Assembly: GCF_025195125.1 (NCBI RefSeq)
Contig: NZ_JAMGSL010000010.1
Coordinates: forward strand, 62,001 to 126,000
Direction: 5' to 3'
Origin: Streptomyces sp. Je 1-79
GTDB taxonomy: Bacteria > Actinomycetota > Actinomycetes > Streptomycetales > Streptomycetaceae
DNA: 64,000 nt
Numbering within the stretch: position 1 is the first letter of the stretch; each line of letters opens with the position of its first letter. Under the pieces are notes generated by a model, which saw only the letters and a list, made by a program, of their open reading frames with translations, was not told the DNA's origin and ran no database searches. Both the position numbers and the translations under genes were made by a program. This document shows positions 15,408 to 22,815 of the stretch, one piece after another.

Positions 15408-16760
15408 ATGACGAGTTCGACGCCTTCTTCGCACGAGGCCCCGCCGCCGGCGGAGGCCCCATCTGTCTCGCCCCTGCGCCGCTCGCGGCAGCACCGGGTC
15501 GTGGCCGGTGTGTGCGGCGGCCTCGGTCGGCACTTCGATCTCGATCCGGTGATCTTCCGTATCGCGATCGGCGTGCTGTCCGTGACCGGCGGCATCGGGC
15601 TGATCTTCTACGGCTTCGCGTGGCTGCTCGTGCCGCTCGCGGGCGAGGAGGAGAACGAGGGCCGCAGACTGCTCTCGGGCCGGGTCGAGGGCGCCGCGCT
15701 CGCGGCCGTGCTGATGGCCCTTGTGGGCTGCGGGGTCTTCCTGTCGATGCTGCGCAACGGCGGGACGCTCGCGTTCGCGATGATGCTGTCGATAGCGGTG
15801 TGCGGCGCGGCGGTCTGGTCGCAGCGGCGCATGCAGGCCGCCGCCGGCGACGCCGAGAGCCGCATGGACGCGGCGACGGCCGCCGCGGTCGCGGAGGCGC
15901 CGCCCGAGGCGAAGGCACCGCCGCTGGTGGAGTTCCCGTCCTGGTGGAAGGACCCGATAGTCAAGGACGGTTCGACCGGCAAGGTCGCCGTCGGCTACCT
16001 CTGGGGCCCGCACGGCGCGGGACCGGACGGCCGGATGCCGAACGGCGAGATCCCGGTGCCCGGCAGCCAGTGGGGCACGGGCGAGCCCGCGGCCGGGCGG
16101 CGGCCCGAGGCGTCGGCGGTCCAGCGCGGCCCGCGCTCCATCGGCGGCCTCGTCTTCCTTCTCGCGCTGCTCGCGGGCGGCCTGGGGACGGGGCTGTCCT
16201 GGGAGACCCATCCGCTCGGCACGAGCCTGCAGATCGGTCTTGTCGCCGCCCTCGCGGTGTTCGGTCTCGGTCTGGTGGTCGCCGGCTTCCTCGGCCGGAC
16301 CGGGTTCGGCACGATATTCCTGACCGTGGTCACCGCGGGCCTGCTCGCGGTGGCGGCGGCGCTGCCCAAGGAGATCTCCACGGAGTGGGTCCGTACGACC
16401 TGGAGACCGGCGTCGGTCGCCGCCGTCGAGCCCCGCTACGAACTGGGCACGGGCGTCGGCACGCTCGATCTGTCACGGCTCGCGGTCCCCGCGGGCACGA
16501 CGGTGGGCACCGAGGCCGAGGTCGGCGCCGGAAAGCTGGAGGTGATCGTGCCGAAGAACGTCACGGTGAAGCTGCGGGCACAGGTGGGCCTCGGGGACCT
16601 GCAGCTGCCGCAGCAGCGCCCGGAGGACATCGACATCGCACCCGACCGCGACGAGAGCAGGACGCTGCCCCCCGCCGCCGGCACCACGCCGGGTGGGACG
16701 GTGGATCTCTCGCTGGAGGTCGGTCTCGGACAGGTGGAGGTCACCCGTGCTGATTCATGA
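15408..16760 (+). CDS. PspC and LiaF-like membrane protein
   Basis: Encodes 450 residues from the ATG at 15408. The PspC domain lies at about 22-85 (RVVAGVCGGLGRHFDLDP) and several membrane helices follow. The C-terminal 120 residues form a soluble beta-helical-looking region with repeats of the type GTEAEVGAGKLEVIVPKNV and AQVGLGDLQLP, typical of LiaF C-terminal (DUF2154-like) domains. LiaF proteins restrain their cognate sensor kinase until the envelope is stressed. Its position, divergent from a PspC kinase/response-regulator pair, supports a LiaFSR-like three-part system. Confidence 0.87.
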   Translation: MTSSTPSSHEAPPPAEAPSVSPLRRSRQHRVVAGVCGGLGRHFDLDPVIFRIAIGVLSVTGGIGLIFYGFAWLLVPLAGEEENEGRRLLSGRVEGAALAAVLMALVGCGVFLSMLRNGGTLAFAMMLSIAVCGAAVWSQRRMQAAAGDAESRMDAATAAAVAEAPPEAKAPPLVEFPSWWKDPIVKDGSTGKVAVGYLWGPHGAGPDGRMPNGEIPVPGSQWGTGEPAAGRRPEASAVQRGPRSIGGLVFLLALLAGGLGTGLSWETHPLGTSLQIGLVAALAVFGLGLVVAGFLGRTGFGTIFLTVVTAGLLAVAAALPKEISTEWVRTTWRPASVAAVEPRYELGTGVGTLDLSRLAVPAGTTVGTEAEVGAGKLEVIVPKNVTVKLRAQVGLGDLQLPQQRPEDIDIAPDRDESRTLPPAAGTTPGGTVDLSLEVGLGQVEVTRADS

Positions 16761-17007
16761 GTTCCGGCCCGGCCGACTGGTCGCCGGCGCGACCGCCCTC
16801 GCTCTCGCCGTCCTATACGCGGGGGACGCCGCGGACGCCTGGGAGACGCCCTGGTACGAGGTGATCCCGGTGCTCTGCGGGGGCATGGGCCTGGCCGCGT
16901 TGACGACCTGGCTGGCCTACCGGGTGCGCCGTCGTTCGGCGAGAACGGCGTCGAGCGAGAAGTACGCGGCCCCGGCGAGCACGAGCGGCAGCCAGGACAT
17001 GAGATAG
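16747..17007 (+). CDS. Small hypothetical membrane protein
   Basis: Encodes 86 residues from the GTG at 16747, overlapping the end of the PspC/LiaF-like gene by 14 nt. Two hydrophobic segments (about 9-25 and 36-57) are followed by a basic RVRRRS tail. The last 90 nt overlap the 3' end of the convergent DoxX gene, which is unusual. The C-terminal 25 residues are low-complexity and may be accidental read-through to the first stop. Translational coupling to the upstream gene makes it plausible. Confidence 0.55.
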   Translation: MLIHEFRPGRLVAGATALALAVLYAGDAADAWETPWYEVIPVLCGGMGLAALTTWLAYRVRRRSARTASSEKYAAPASTSGSQDMR

Positions 17008-17459
17008 GCGAGGTCGTTCCCGTAGTAGTACGGGTTGACCTGCCAGCTCACCGTCAGCCAGAGGCTCAGGGAGATCAGCGCCCCGCCGAGAGCGGCCAGC
17101 CGGGCGAACAGGCCCACCAGGGTCCCGATGCCGACGGCCAGCTCACCGAAGGCGATCGCGTACCCGAACCCGACCGGGTTGTTGAGCGCCAGGTCGACGA
17201 GGGCGGGGACGGCCGAGGTGTCCCGGACGCCGCGCATCATCTCGCCGATGGACCCGCTGCCGCTGTCGGCCATGAAGCCGGAGTCGGTGAGCTTGTCGAG
17301 CCCTGCGTAGACGAAGGTGATCCCGAGGAAGAGGCGCAGAGGCAGCAGCGCGTAGCGCGAGGCGGCGTTCTTCCAGGCGGTGAGCCCGCCGGGGCCACCA
17401 CCGCGGCCGCCACGACCGCCGTGGCCCCCGCCCGTCGTACCCATGCTGTGCTGTGCCAT
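16917..17459 (-). CDS. DoxX family membrane protein
   Basis: Encodes 180 residues from the ATG at 17459, with GGAGAGGCAGG upstream. After a Gly/Arg-rich head (GGGHGGRGGRGG) come four membrane helices with DoxX hallmarks: LPLRLFLGITFVYAGLDKL, then GYAIAFGELAVGIGTLVGLF, then a helix ending in WQVNPYYYGND, and LMSWLPLVLAGAAYF. DoxX-type proteins occur in oxidoreductase and redox-stress complexes, often with unknown partners. It is transcribed in the same direction as, and 88 bp downstream of, the membrane protein gene ending at 17548. Confidence 0.88.
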   Translation of the reverse strand: MAQHSMGTTGGGHGGRGGRGGGPGGLTAWKNAASRYALLPLRLFLGITFVYAGLDKLTDSGFMADSGSGSIGEMMRGVRDTSAVPALVDLALNNPVGFGYAIAFGELAVGIGTLVGLFARLAALGGALISLSLWLTVSWQVNPYYYGNDLAYLMSWLPLVLAGAAYFSLDAVLAERRRTR

Positions 17460-17547
17460 CGTCGGCCTGCCTCTCCGCGCCACTGTCCGCAGAACCGATT
17501 GTCCCCGGACCCCCTCCCTGTGGATACGTGGAGGACACTCCGGGAGT

Positions 17548-18786
17548 TCAGTCGACGACGTCGATGGTGACCCGGTTGGTCTCCACGCCGGAGGCCGTCA
17601 CCACCGACACCTCGACCCGCCCCGGCTCGACGTCGACCGGGAGAGGGACGGTCAGGACCGAGTCCGTCGGGTTGGCGAAGCCGCCCGGGACGGGGACCAG
17701 CGGGACGTGCGCGTGGACGGAGCCGACGCGCACGACCAATCGGGTCAACGGGTCCGGTCCGGAGGCCCCGGCGGGGACGAAACCGGTCCCTCGGATCTCG
17801 ATGTCGTCGCCGGTGCGGATCGGGGCGTCCAGGTCGCCCGCCTCTCGGGAACGGACGACGGAGAGGATCGCCGGCCGGCCGCCCTCCGTGCACTTGGCGG
17901 CGAGGTAGCCGGCCGCCGCCACGGCGACAAGGAGCACGAGGGACCAGGGCACCCCGGGGAGCCGGTCGGGGGCGCGCCCGAGCCGCACGGCGGCGAGGGC
18001 CAGGACGGCGCCGGAGACCAGGACGTGGGCGACGTCGGTGAGGCAGGCGCGGCCGTCGTCGTCGCAGAGCAGGTCGGCGGCGCGGGGCCGGTCGGCACGG
18101 ACCTTCTGCAGCCGCTGTCCGGCCACCCGGGCCCACACGATCCGGCGGGTGGCGACGGCGACTGCCGCCGTCAGCGCGAAGACGGTCAGCAGTCCGGCGC
18201 CGTGCGCGATGCCGAGGCCGGCCCGGTCGGCGCCGGTGGCCAGGCGCAGCGCGAGGAAGAGCACGGTGTAGACGGCGAAGAGCAGCCAGCCGGCGGCCAC
18301 CGCGCGCGAGGTGGAGAGCCGGTTGTCCTCCCCGACGAGCGGGGCGAGGACGCCGCCGCTCGCCCGGTGGGCGTGGGCGGCGATGGTGAGCGGGACGGCG
18401 AGGAGGAGCGCGGCGACGAGTCCGGCGGTGCGCGGCCCCGTCCAGCCGGTGCCGATCGCGGTGAGCGCCTGCCCGAGGAGCAGGGCGACGACGCCGCCCC
18501 ATACGGCGCCCAGCGTGGCGTACCGGACCCGGCGGCGCCAGGCGTCGCCCGCCGCCCGCCCGCGTGCCTCGATCGCGCGGGCGGACTGGGCCAGTTCGTC
18601 GGAGACCCACTGCCGCGAGGCCCCCGGCGAGTGGGCGACGGCGGCGGGCACGCCCTGGCCCGCGGCCAGCTCGTCCCGCCGGGCGAGGAACGCGGCGACC
18701 ACACGCCGGTGACCCGCGCGCCCGCCCTCCGCGCACCGCACGTGGTCACCGCACTGTCTCGCCTCTTGCACCGCCACGGAGCTCAC
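17548..18786 (-). CDS. Hypothetical polytopic membrane protein with C-terminal IPT/TIG-like domain
   Basis: Encodes 412 residues. A cytosolic-looking N-terminal region of about 85 residues has two early Cys. Then come six hydrophobic segments (about 88-110, 120-140, 162-182, 198-219, 250-268, 283-300). The last 100 residues are beta-rich, begin DDIEIRGTGFVPAG and resemble IPT/TIG immunoglobulin-like folds. No catalytic motif is visible. Upstream (18911-18950) lies a tandem 10-bp repeat that could regulate it. I do not recognise the family; the IPT/TIG comparison rests on pattern only. Confidence 0.75.
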   Translation of the reverse strand: MSSVAVQEARQCGDHVRCAEGGRAGHRRVVAAFLARRDELAAGQGVPAAVAHSPGASRQWVSDELAQSARAIEARGRAAGDAWRRRVRYATLGAVWGGVVALLLGQALTAIGTGWTGPRTAGLVAALLLAVPLTIAAHAHRASGGVLAPLVGEDNRLSTSRAVAAGWLLFAVYTVLFLALRLATGADRAGLGIAHGAGLLTVFALTAAVAVATRRIVWARVAGQRLQKVRADRPRAADLLCDDDGRACLTDVAHVLVSGAVLALAAVRLGRAPDRLPGVPWSLVLLVAVAAAGYLAAKCTEGGRPAILSVVRSREAGDLDAPIRTGDDIEIRGTGFVPAGASGPDPLTRLVVRVGSVHAHVPLVPVPGGFANPTDSVLTVPLPVDVEPGRVEVSVVTASGVETNRVTIDVVD

Positions 18787-18910
18787 TTCCCGATGTATCC
18801 GTCAACCGTCAACTGGCCGTTGCGTCCTGGGAATTGTGTCGCACCCGGGAGCCGCCGGACTGCTCCGAGCGCCCCGCGCGAGAGTGATTGAACCGTCATC
18901 ACATTGACGT

Positions 18911-18950
18911 AAGGACAGTTAAGGACAGTTAAAGGCGGTTAAGGGTGGTG
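18911..18950. repeat. Four tandem 10-bp repeats upstream of a membrane protein gene
   Basis: Four consecutive 10-bp units follow the pattern AAGGaCaGTT: two exact copies (18911-18930), then AAAGGCGGTT and AAGGGTGGTG. One helical turn of spacing places the copies on one DNA face, as in activator arrays. They lie 125 bp upstream of the gene starting at 18786 and just after the 3' end of the aldolase gene. Confidence 0.6.
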
Positions 18951-18961
18951 AGGGCCACCTT

Positions 18962-19756
18962 CTACGACAGCAGTTCGGGCTCCTCGCGGCTGATCCTGCG
19001 CCACAGCGGCTGGTAGTTGATCCAGGCGGCGAGGTCGGTGCCGAGCTGCTCACGGGTGGCGACCGCGTCCTTGTGCCCGATGGGCACCGGCTTGCCCGCG
19101 GCCCGCGCGGCCAGCTGGATCCGGGCGCACCGTTCCATGGCGATGAACCACCAGGCGGCCGCGTCGACCGACGTCCCCACGGTCAGCAGACCGTGGTTGC
19201 GGAGCACGATCGCCTTGTACGGGCCGAGGGCGGTGGCGATCCGCCGCCCCTCCTCACGGTCGACTGCGACACCGGTGTACGCGTCGTAGAGCGCGTGGTC
19301 CTGGTAGAAGCCACAGGCCTCCTGGGTGATCGGCTCGATCAGCTCGCCGAGCGCCGCGAGCGCCCGCCCGTAGGTGGAGTGGCTGTGCGCGACGGCGACG
19401 ACGTCCGGCCGGGCCCGGTGCACCTGGGCGTGGACGGCGAAGGCGGCCTGGTTGACGAGTGCGGCGCCCTGCACCACCTGCCCGTCCCCGTTGACCAGGA
19501 CGAGCTCGTCGGCGGTCAGCTCGGCGAAGGGGGTGCCGAAGGGGTTCACCCAGAAACAGTCGGCGTACTCGGGGTCCCGCGCGGTCACATGACCGGAGAC
19601 GCCCTCCTCGTACCCGAACCGTCCGAAGAGTCTGAGCGCGCCCGCGAGTCTCCGCTTGCGGTACGTCCGCTCCTCGTCGAGGGTCTCGTGGACGGGCGGC
19701 ATCGCGACGTGGAGCTGCTCGACGGGTACGGGCGCGGGTGCCGGTGTCTCGCTCAT
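18962..19756 (-). CDS. Class II aldolase/adducin family protein
   Basis: Encodes 264 residues. It contains the class II aldolase fold with zinc ligands in AHSHSTYGRALA (His-x-His) and a third in LRNHGLLTVG. Early motif GRFGYEEGVSGHVTARDPE and substrate-loop NPFGTPFAELTADELVLV match the L-fuculose-phosphate aldolase/adducin family. Family members cleave sugar phosphates or have lost aldolase activity; the exact substrate cannot be predicted. It lies between guaA and a membrane protein gene on the same strand, beyond the guaA terminator, so it is probably a separate unit. Confidence 0.9.
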   Translation of the reverse strand: MSETPAPAPVPVEQLHVAMPPVHETLDEERTYRKRRLAGALRLFGRFGYEEGVSGHVTARDPEYADCFWVNPFGTPFAELTADELVLVNGDGQVVQGAALVNQAAFAVHAQVHRARPDVVAVAHSHSTYGRALAALGELIEPITQEACGFYQDHALYDAYTGVAVDREEGRRIATALGPYKAIVLRNHGLLTVGTSVDAAAWWFIAMERCARIQLAARAAGKPVPIGHKDAVATREQLGTDLAAWINYQPLWRRISREEPELLS

Positions 19757-19818
19757 GCGCGGGAAGGTAACGCCGGGCCGCGCAACTGACCAGAGAGATC
19801 ACACGACGAACGCGACGA

Positions 19819-19850
19819 AACCGCCGCCCCCACGGATGGGGACGGCGGTT
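19819..19850 (-). terminator. Terminator of guaA
   Basis: A 14-bp stem (19819-19832 with 19837-19850), one mismatch, CGGA loop, lies 37 bp downstream of the guaA stop on the minus strand and before the aldolase start. Confidence 0.75.
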
Positions 19851-19886
19851 CGACGTTCAGGACCCGTTCTCAGGATCCGTGCGGGA

Positions 19887-21488
19887 TCACTCCCACTCGA
19901 TGGTGCCCGGCGGCTTGCTCGTCACGTCGAGCACCACACGGTTCACATCGGCGACCTCGTTGGTGATCCGGGTCGAGATCCGCGCCAGGACGTCGTACGG
20001 CATCCGCGTCCAGTCCGCCGTCATCGCGTCCTCGGAGGAGACCGGGCGGAGGACGATCGGGTGACCGTACGTCCGGCCGTCGCCCTGCACGCCCACCGAG
20101 CGCACATCGGCGAGCAGCACGACCGGGCACTGCCAGATGTCGCGGTCGAGACCGGCGGCCGTCAGCTCCTCGCGGGCGATGGCGTCGGCCTCGCGCAGCA
20201 GGTCCAGGCGCTCCTTGGTGACCTCGCCGACGATACGGATGCCGAGGCCGGGGCCCGGGAAGGGCTGGCGCTGGACGATCTCCTCCGGCAGGCCGAGCTC
20301 CTGGCCGACCATGCGGACCTCGTCCTTGAAGAGCTGGCGCAGCGGCTCGACGAGCTCGAACTCCAGGTCCTCGGGGAGGCCGCCCACGTTGTGGTGGGAC
20401 TTGATGTTCGCGGTGCCGGTGCCACCGCCGGACTCGACGATGTCCGGGTAGAGCGTGCCCTGGACGAGGAACGCGACGTCCTCGCCGGCGCCCGCCGACT
20501 CGGCCACGATCTCGGCCTGCGCCTGCTCGAAGACGCGGATGAACTCGCGACCGATGATCTTCCGCTTCTCCTCGGGGTCGGAGACCCCGGCGAGCGCGCT
20601 GAGGAATCGCTCCTGCGCGTCGACGACCTTCAGCTGCACACCGGTGGCCGCGACGAAGTCCTTCTCGACCTGCTCGGTCTCGTTCTTGCGCATCAGACCG
20701 TGGTCGACGTAGACGCAGGTCAGCTGCGAGCCGATGGCCTTCTGCACGAGCGCGGCGGCCACGGCGGAGTCCACGCCGCCGGACAGACCGCAGATGGCGC
20801 GCTTGGTGCCGACCTGCTCGCGGATGGCCGCGACCTGCTCGTCGATGACGTTGCCGGTGGTCCACGTCGGCTCGATGCCGGCGCCCCGGTAGAGGAAGTG
20901 CTCGAGGATCTGCTGGCCGTGCGTGGAGTGCAGCACCTCGGGGTGGTACTGGACGCCGTACAGCTTCTTCTCGTCGTTCTCGAAGGCGGCGACCGGCACG
21001 ACGTCCGTGGACGCGGTGACGGCGAAGCCCTCGGGGGCGGCGGAGCAGGCGTCGCCGTGCGACATCCACACGGACTGCTCGGTCGGCGTTCCCTCGAAGA
21101 GGGTCGATCCGGCCTTGGAGACGTGCAGCGGCGTACGGCCGTACTCGCGGGCGCCCGTGTTGTCGACGGTGCCACCGAGGGTCGTCGCCATCAGCTGGAA
21201 GCCGTAGCACATACCGAAGACGGGGACGCCGGCCTCGAAGAGCGCGCGGTCCAGGCGCGGGGCGTTCTCCGCGTACACGGAGGACGGGCCGCCGGAGAGG
21301 ATGATCGCCTTGGGCTTCTTGGCCAGCATCTCGGCCACCGGCATGGTGGACGGGACGATCTCGCTGTAGACCCGCGCCTCACGGACGCGTCGGGCGATGA
21401 GCTGGGCGTACTGGGCGCCGAAGTCGACAACGAGGACTACGTCCGGGTTGGTGACGTCGGGCGCGGCAGCGGGAGTCGCTGATGACAC
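19887..21488 (-). CDS. guaA: GMP synthase (glutamine-hydrolysing)
   Basis: Encodes 533 residues and converts XMP to GMP using glutamine and ATP. The N-terminal GATase I domain (about 15-205) has the catalytic Cys in GMCYGFQLMA and His/Glu in YHPEV. The PP-loop ATP pyrophosphatase domain has SGGVDSAVAAAL. The C-terminal dimerisation domain contains RPVSSEDAMTADW and ends with the near-invariant TKPPGTIEWE-type tail (here SKPPGTIEWE). It lies apart from guaB/guaB3 (about 17 kb), as in other streptomycetes. The gene is divergent from the chorismate mutase leader. Confidence 0.98.
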   Translation of the reverse strand: MSSATPAAAPDVTNPDVVLVVDFGAQYAQLIARRVREARVYSEIVPSTMPVAEMLAKKPKAIILSGGPSSVYAENAPRLDRALFEAGVPVFGMCYGFQLMATTLGGTVDNTGAREYGRTPLHVSKAGSTLFEGTPTEQSVWMSHGDACSAAPEGFAVTASTDVVPVAAFENDEKKLYGVQYHPEVLHSTHGQQILEHFLYRGAGIEPTWTTGNVIDEQVAAIREQVGTKRAICGLSGGVDSAVAAALVQKAIGSQLTCVYVDHGLMRKNETEQVEKDFVAATGVQLKVVDAQERFLSALAGVSDPEEKRKIIGREFIRVFEQAQAEIVAESAGAGEDVAFLVQGTLYPDIVESGGGTGTANIKSHHNVGGLPEDLEFELVEPLRQLFKDEVRMVGQELGLPEEIVQRQPFPGPGLGIRIVGEVTKERLDLLREADAIAREELTAAGLDRDIWQCPVVLLADVRSVGVQGDGRTYGHPIVLRPVSSEDAMTADWTRMPYDVLARISTRITNEVADVNRVVLDVTSKPPGTIEWE

Positions 21489-21579
21489 TACGGCGGCCTT
21501 CCGGCGGTAGGAGGGGGTTCTATTTGTCGATTCTACCGGCGCGCCGGGCTCGCTTTTCGTCTCACCATCCGAACCCGGG

Positions 21580-21610
21580 TTGTCCCGGTCCCCGAGGCGG
21601 GGTCCATACT
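21580..21610 (+). promoter_or_regulatory. Candidate promoter for the chorismate mutase leader
   Basis: TTGTCC (21580-21585) and CATACT (21605-21610) are separated by 19 bp. The start of the leader ATG at 21617 is 6 nt further on, so the transcript may be leaderless. The spacing is long and the -10 is imperfect. Confidence 0.35.
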
Positions 21611-21616
21611 GTCCGC

Positions 21617-21688
21617 ATGCGCAAGCTCACGACCTTCGTCTTTACCTATGGCACCGGCCCGTCCGGCTGCCATGGTCGTGCTGCTTGA
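21617..21688 (+). CDS. Candidate leader peptide with Phe-Val-Phe-Thr-Tyr run
   Basis: A 23-codon reading frame starting ATG at 21617. Codons 7-11 read Phe-Val-Phe-Thr-Tyr, and the second Phe and the Tyr use TTT and TAT, rare codons in this GC-rich genome. A strong terminator-like hairpin begins 23 nt after its stop and the next gene encodes chorismate mutase, which feeds Phe and Tyr synthesis. This is the layout of a ribosome-mediated attenuator. No homologue could be checked, and the ORF could also be incidental. Confidence 0.5.
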   Translation: MRKLTTFVFTYGTGPSGCHGRAA

Positions 21689-21711
21689 GCAACTGACAAG
21701 CGACTTCCCAG

Positions 21712-21740
21712 GCGCCCCGGGCCGACAAGGCCCGGGGCGC
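21712..21740 (+). terminator. Attenuator-like hairpin before chorismate mutase
   Basis: Perfect 12-bp GC stem (21712-21723 with 21729-21740), loop GACAA, then TCTGTCGTTT. It stands 57 bp before the chorismate mutase ATG, so it would stop the transcript before the gene. An alternative 7-bp pairing, 21655-21661 with 21718-21724, would break its left arm, and 21731-21738 can alternatively pair with 21763-21770. Confidence 0.7.
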
Positions 21741-21797
21741 TCTGTCGTTTCCGGGCCCTGCCGCCCCGGGGCACCCGACACCCCGAGGAGCCCCACC

Positions 21798-22088
21798 ATG
21801 ACCGCCCTGACCCACACCGAGAAGACCGGCGCCCGGACCGACGAGGCCGCCGCGCTCATCGGTGACGCGCGCGAGCGGATCGACGCGCTCGACGACCGGA
21901 TCATCGGCCTGATCCAGGAACGGATGGCCGTCTCGGCCGTGATCCAGGAGGCCCGGATCGGCTCCGGCGGCCGGCGGGTCAACCTCGCCCGCGAGATGGA
22001 GGTGCTCGGCCACTACAGGGACGCGCTGGGCAAGCCGGGCACGGCTCTGGCGATGACGATGCTGGAGCTCTGCCGCGGCCGCATCTGA
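21798..22088 (+). CDS. Chorismate mutase (AroQ type)
   Basis: Encodes 96 residues from the ATG at 21798, with GAGGAG 7 nt upstream. It is an all-alpha AroQ fold: ARERIDALDDRIIGLIQERMAVSAVIQEARI, then VNLAREMEVLGHYRDALG and a final helix. The active-site Arg (first helix) and the Arg/Lys region are present. It converts chorismate to prephenate, the branch point to Phe and Tyr, in the cytosol. The length fits monofunctional actinobacterial chorismate mutases that are often stimulated by DAHP synthase. A leader with a Phe/Tyr-coding run and a terminator precede it. Confidence 0.92.
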   Translation: MTALTHTEKTGARTDEAAALIGDARERIDALDDRIIGLIQERMAVSAVIQEARIGSGGRRVNLAREMEVLGHYRDALGKPGTALAMTMLELCRGRI

Positions 22089-22542
22089 GCGCGCTCGCAC
22101 CGGAGCGCCTCCTCGCGCCCGAGCGCGTGTCCGGGTGCGTCCCCGCATCTGAGTTCGGGCGCGCTCTCACCCGTACGGCGCGTGACCGGCTCCGGCGCCC
22201 CTTCGTTGGTCCCGTTGTCCGTGCCAGCCAGGGGCGGGCCCGAAAAATCCACGCGTGGCTTCGCTGGGGCGTGTGACGTACCGCAAGTACGTCGTGGGAC
22301 CTCGCACCAGCGCGCGTGACCGGACGGCAGGGGACAGCAGCCCGGTCACCCAGAAAGGGCGGTCGGCTCCGGGGACGCCCGGGGCCGACCGCAACCGGTC
22401 CGGTCGGACGCGCCGGCGTCCGTCCCGCACGAACACCCCACACCCCGTCCTCCCCACCCCACCTCACCCCTCGCGGCGCAACCCCCCGGCGCCGCGCTCC
22501 CACGGCACCGCCGCTGCCCTGACACCGGTGCCGATTGCCGAG

Positions 22543-22579
22543 GGCCCCGCGCCGCGACCGGAATCGCGGCGACGGGGCC
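22543..22579 (+). terminator. Terminator-like hairpin in the long intergenic region
   Basis: 15 bp of stem with one bulged base (22543-22557 with 22564-22579), loop CCGGAA, then CTTCGTGCT. It could end the chorismate mutase transcript 455 bp downstream of that gene. Confidence 0.45.
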
Positions 22580-22705
22580 TTCGTGCTGCCCGGGAACGGA
22601 ACGCTCCGCGGCACGTGACGCGCGTCACACGAAGAATTCGCTGATCGACTACAACCAATCCCCCTGGCCACAGGTCATGCATGCAGCACCACCCAGAAGC
22701 TGGAG

Positions 22706-22740
22706 AGGCGCTGCACTCGGAGGGGGGTGCAGCGCCTTTT
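22706..22740 (+). terminator. Strong intrinsic terminator in a gene-free region
   Basis: Perfect 11-bp stem AGGCGCTGCAC/GTGCAGCGCCT (22706-22716 with 22727-22737) followed by a T tract on the plus strand. No plus-strand protein gene ends nearby, so either a small RNA ends here or it works as the reverse terminator of the GMC oxidoreductase gene (stop 75 bp away). Confidence 0.7.
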
Positions 22741-22815
22741 CCATCTCTCAGGACCGGCCTCCGGTCACGCTCTCAGGACCGGCTTCCCGTCCCGTCCCGC
22801 GCGACGGGCTTCCCG

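Larger units (their letters stand above)
22089..22815. other. 727-bp intergenic region without a convincing protein gene
   Basis: No reading frame here has a good ribosome site and streptomycete codon bias together. It holds a GACGTAC-N5-GTACGTC inverted repeat (22275-22293), a bulged GC hairpin (22543-22579) and a strong terminator (22706-22740). CCGCATCTGAG, present at the chorismate mutase 3' end, recurs near 22145 with related flanks, suggesting a small old duplication. An untranslated or small-RNA function is possible. Confidence 0.55.
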
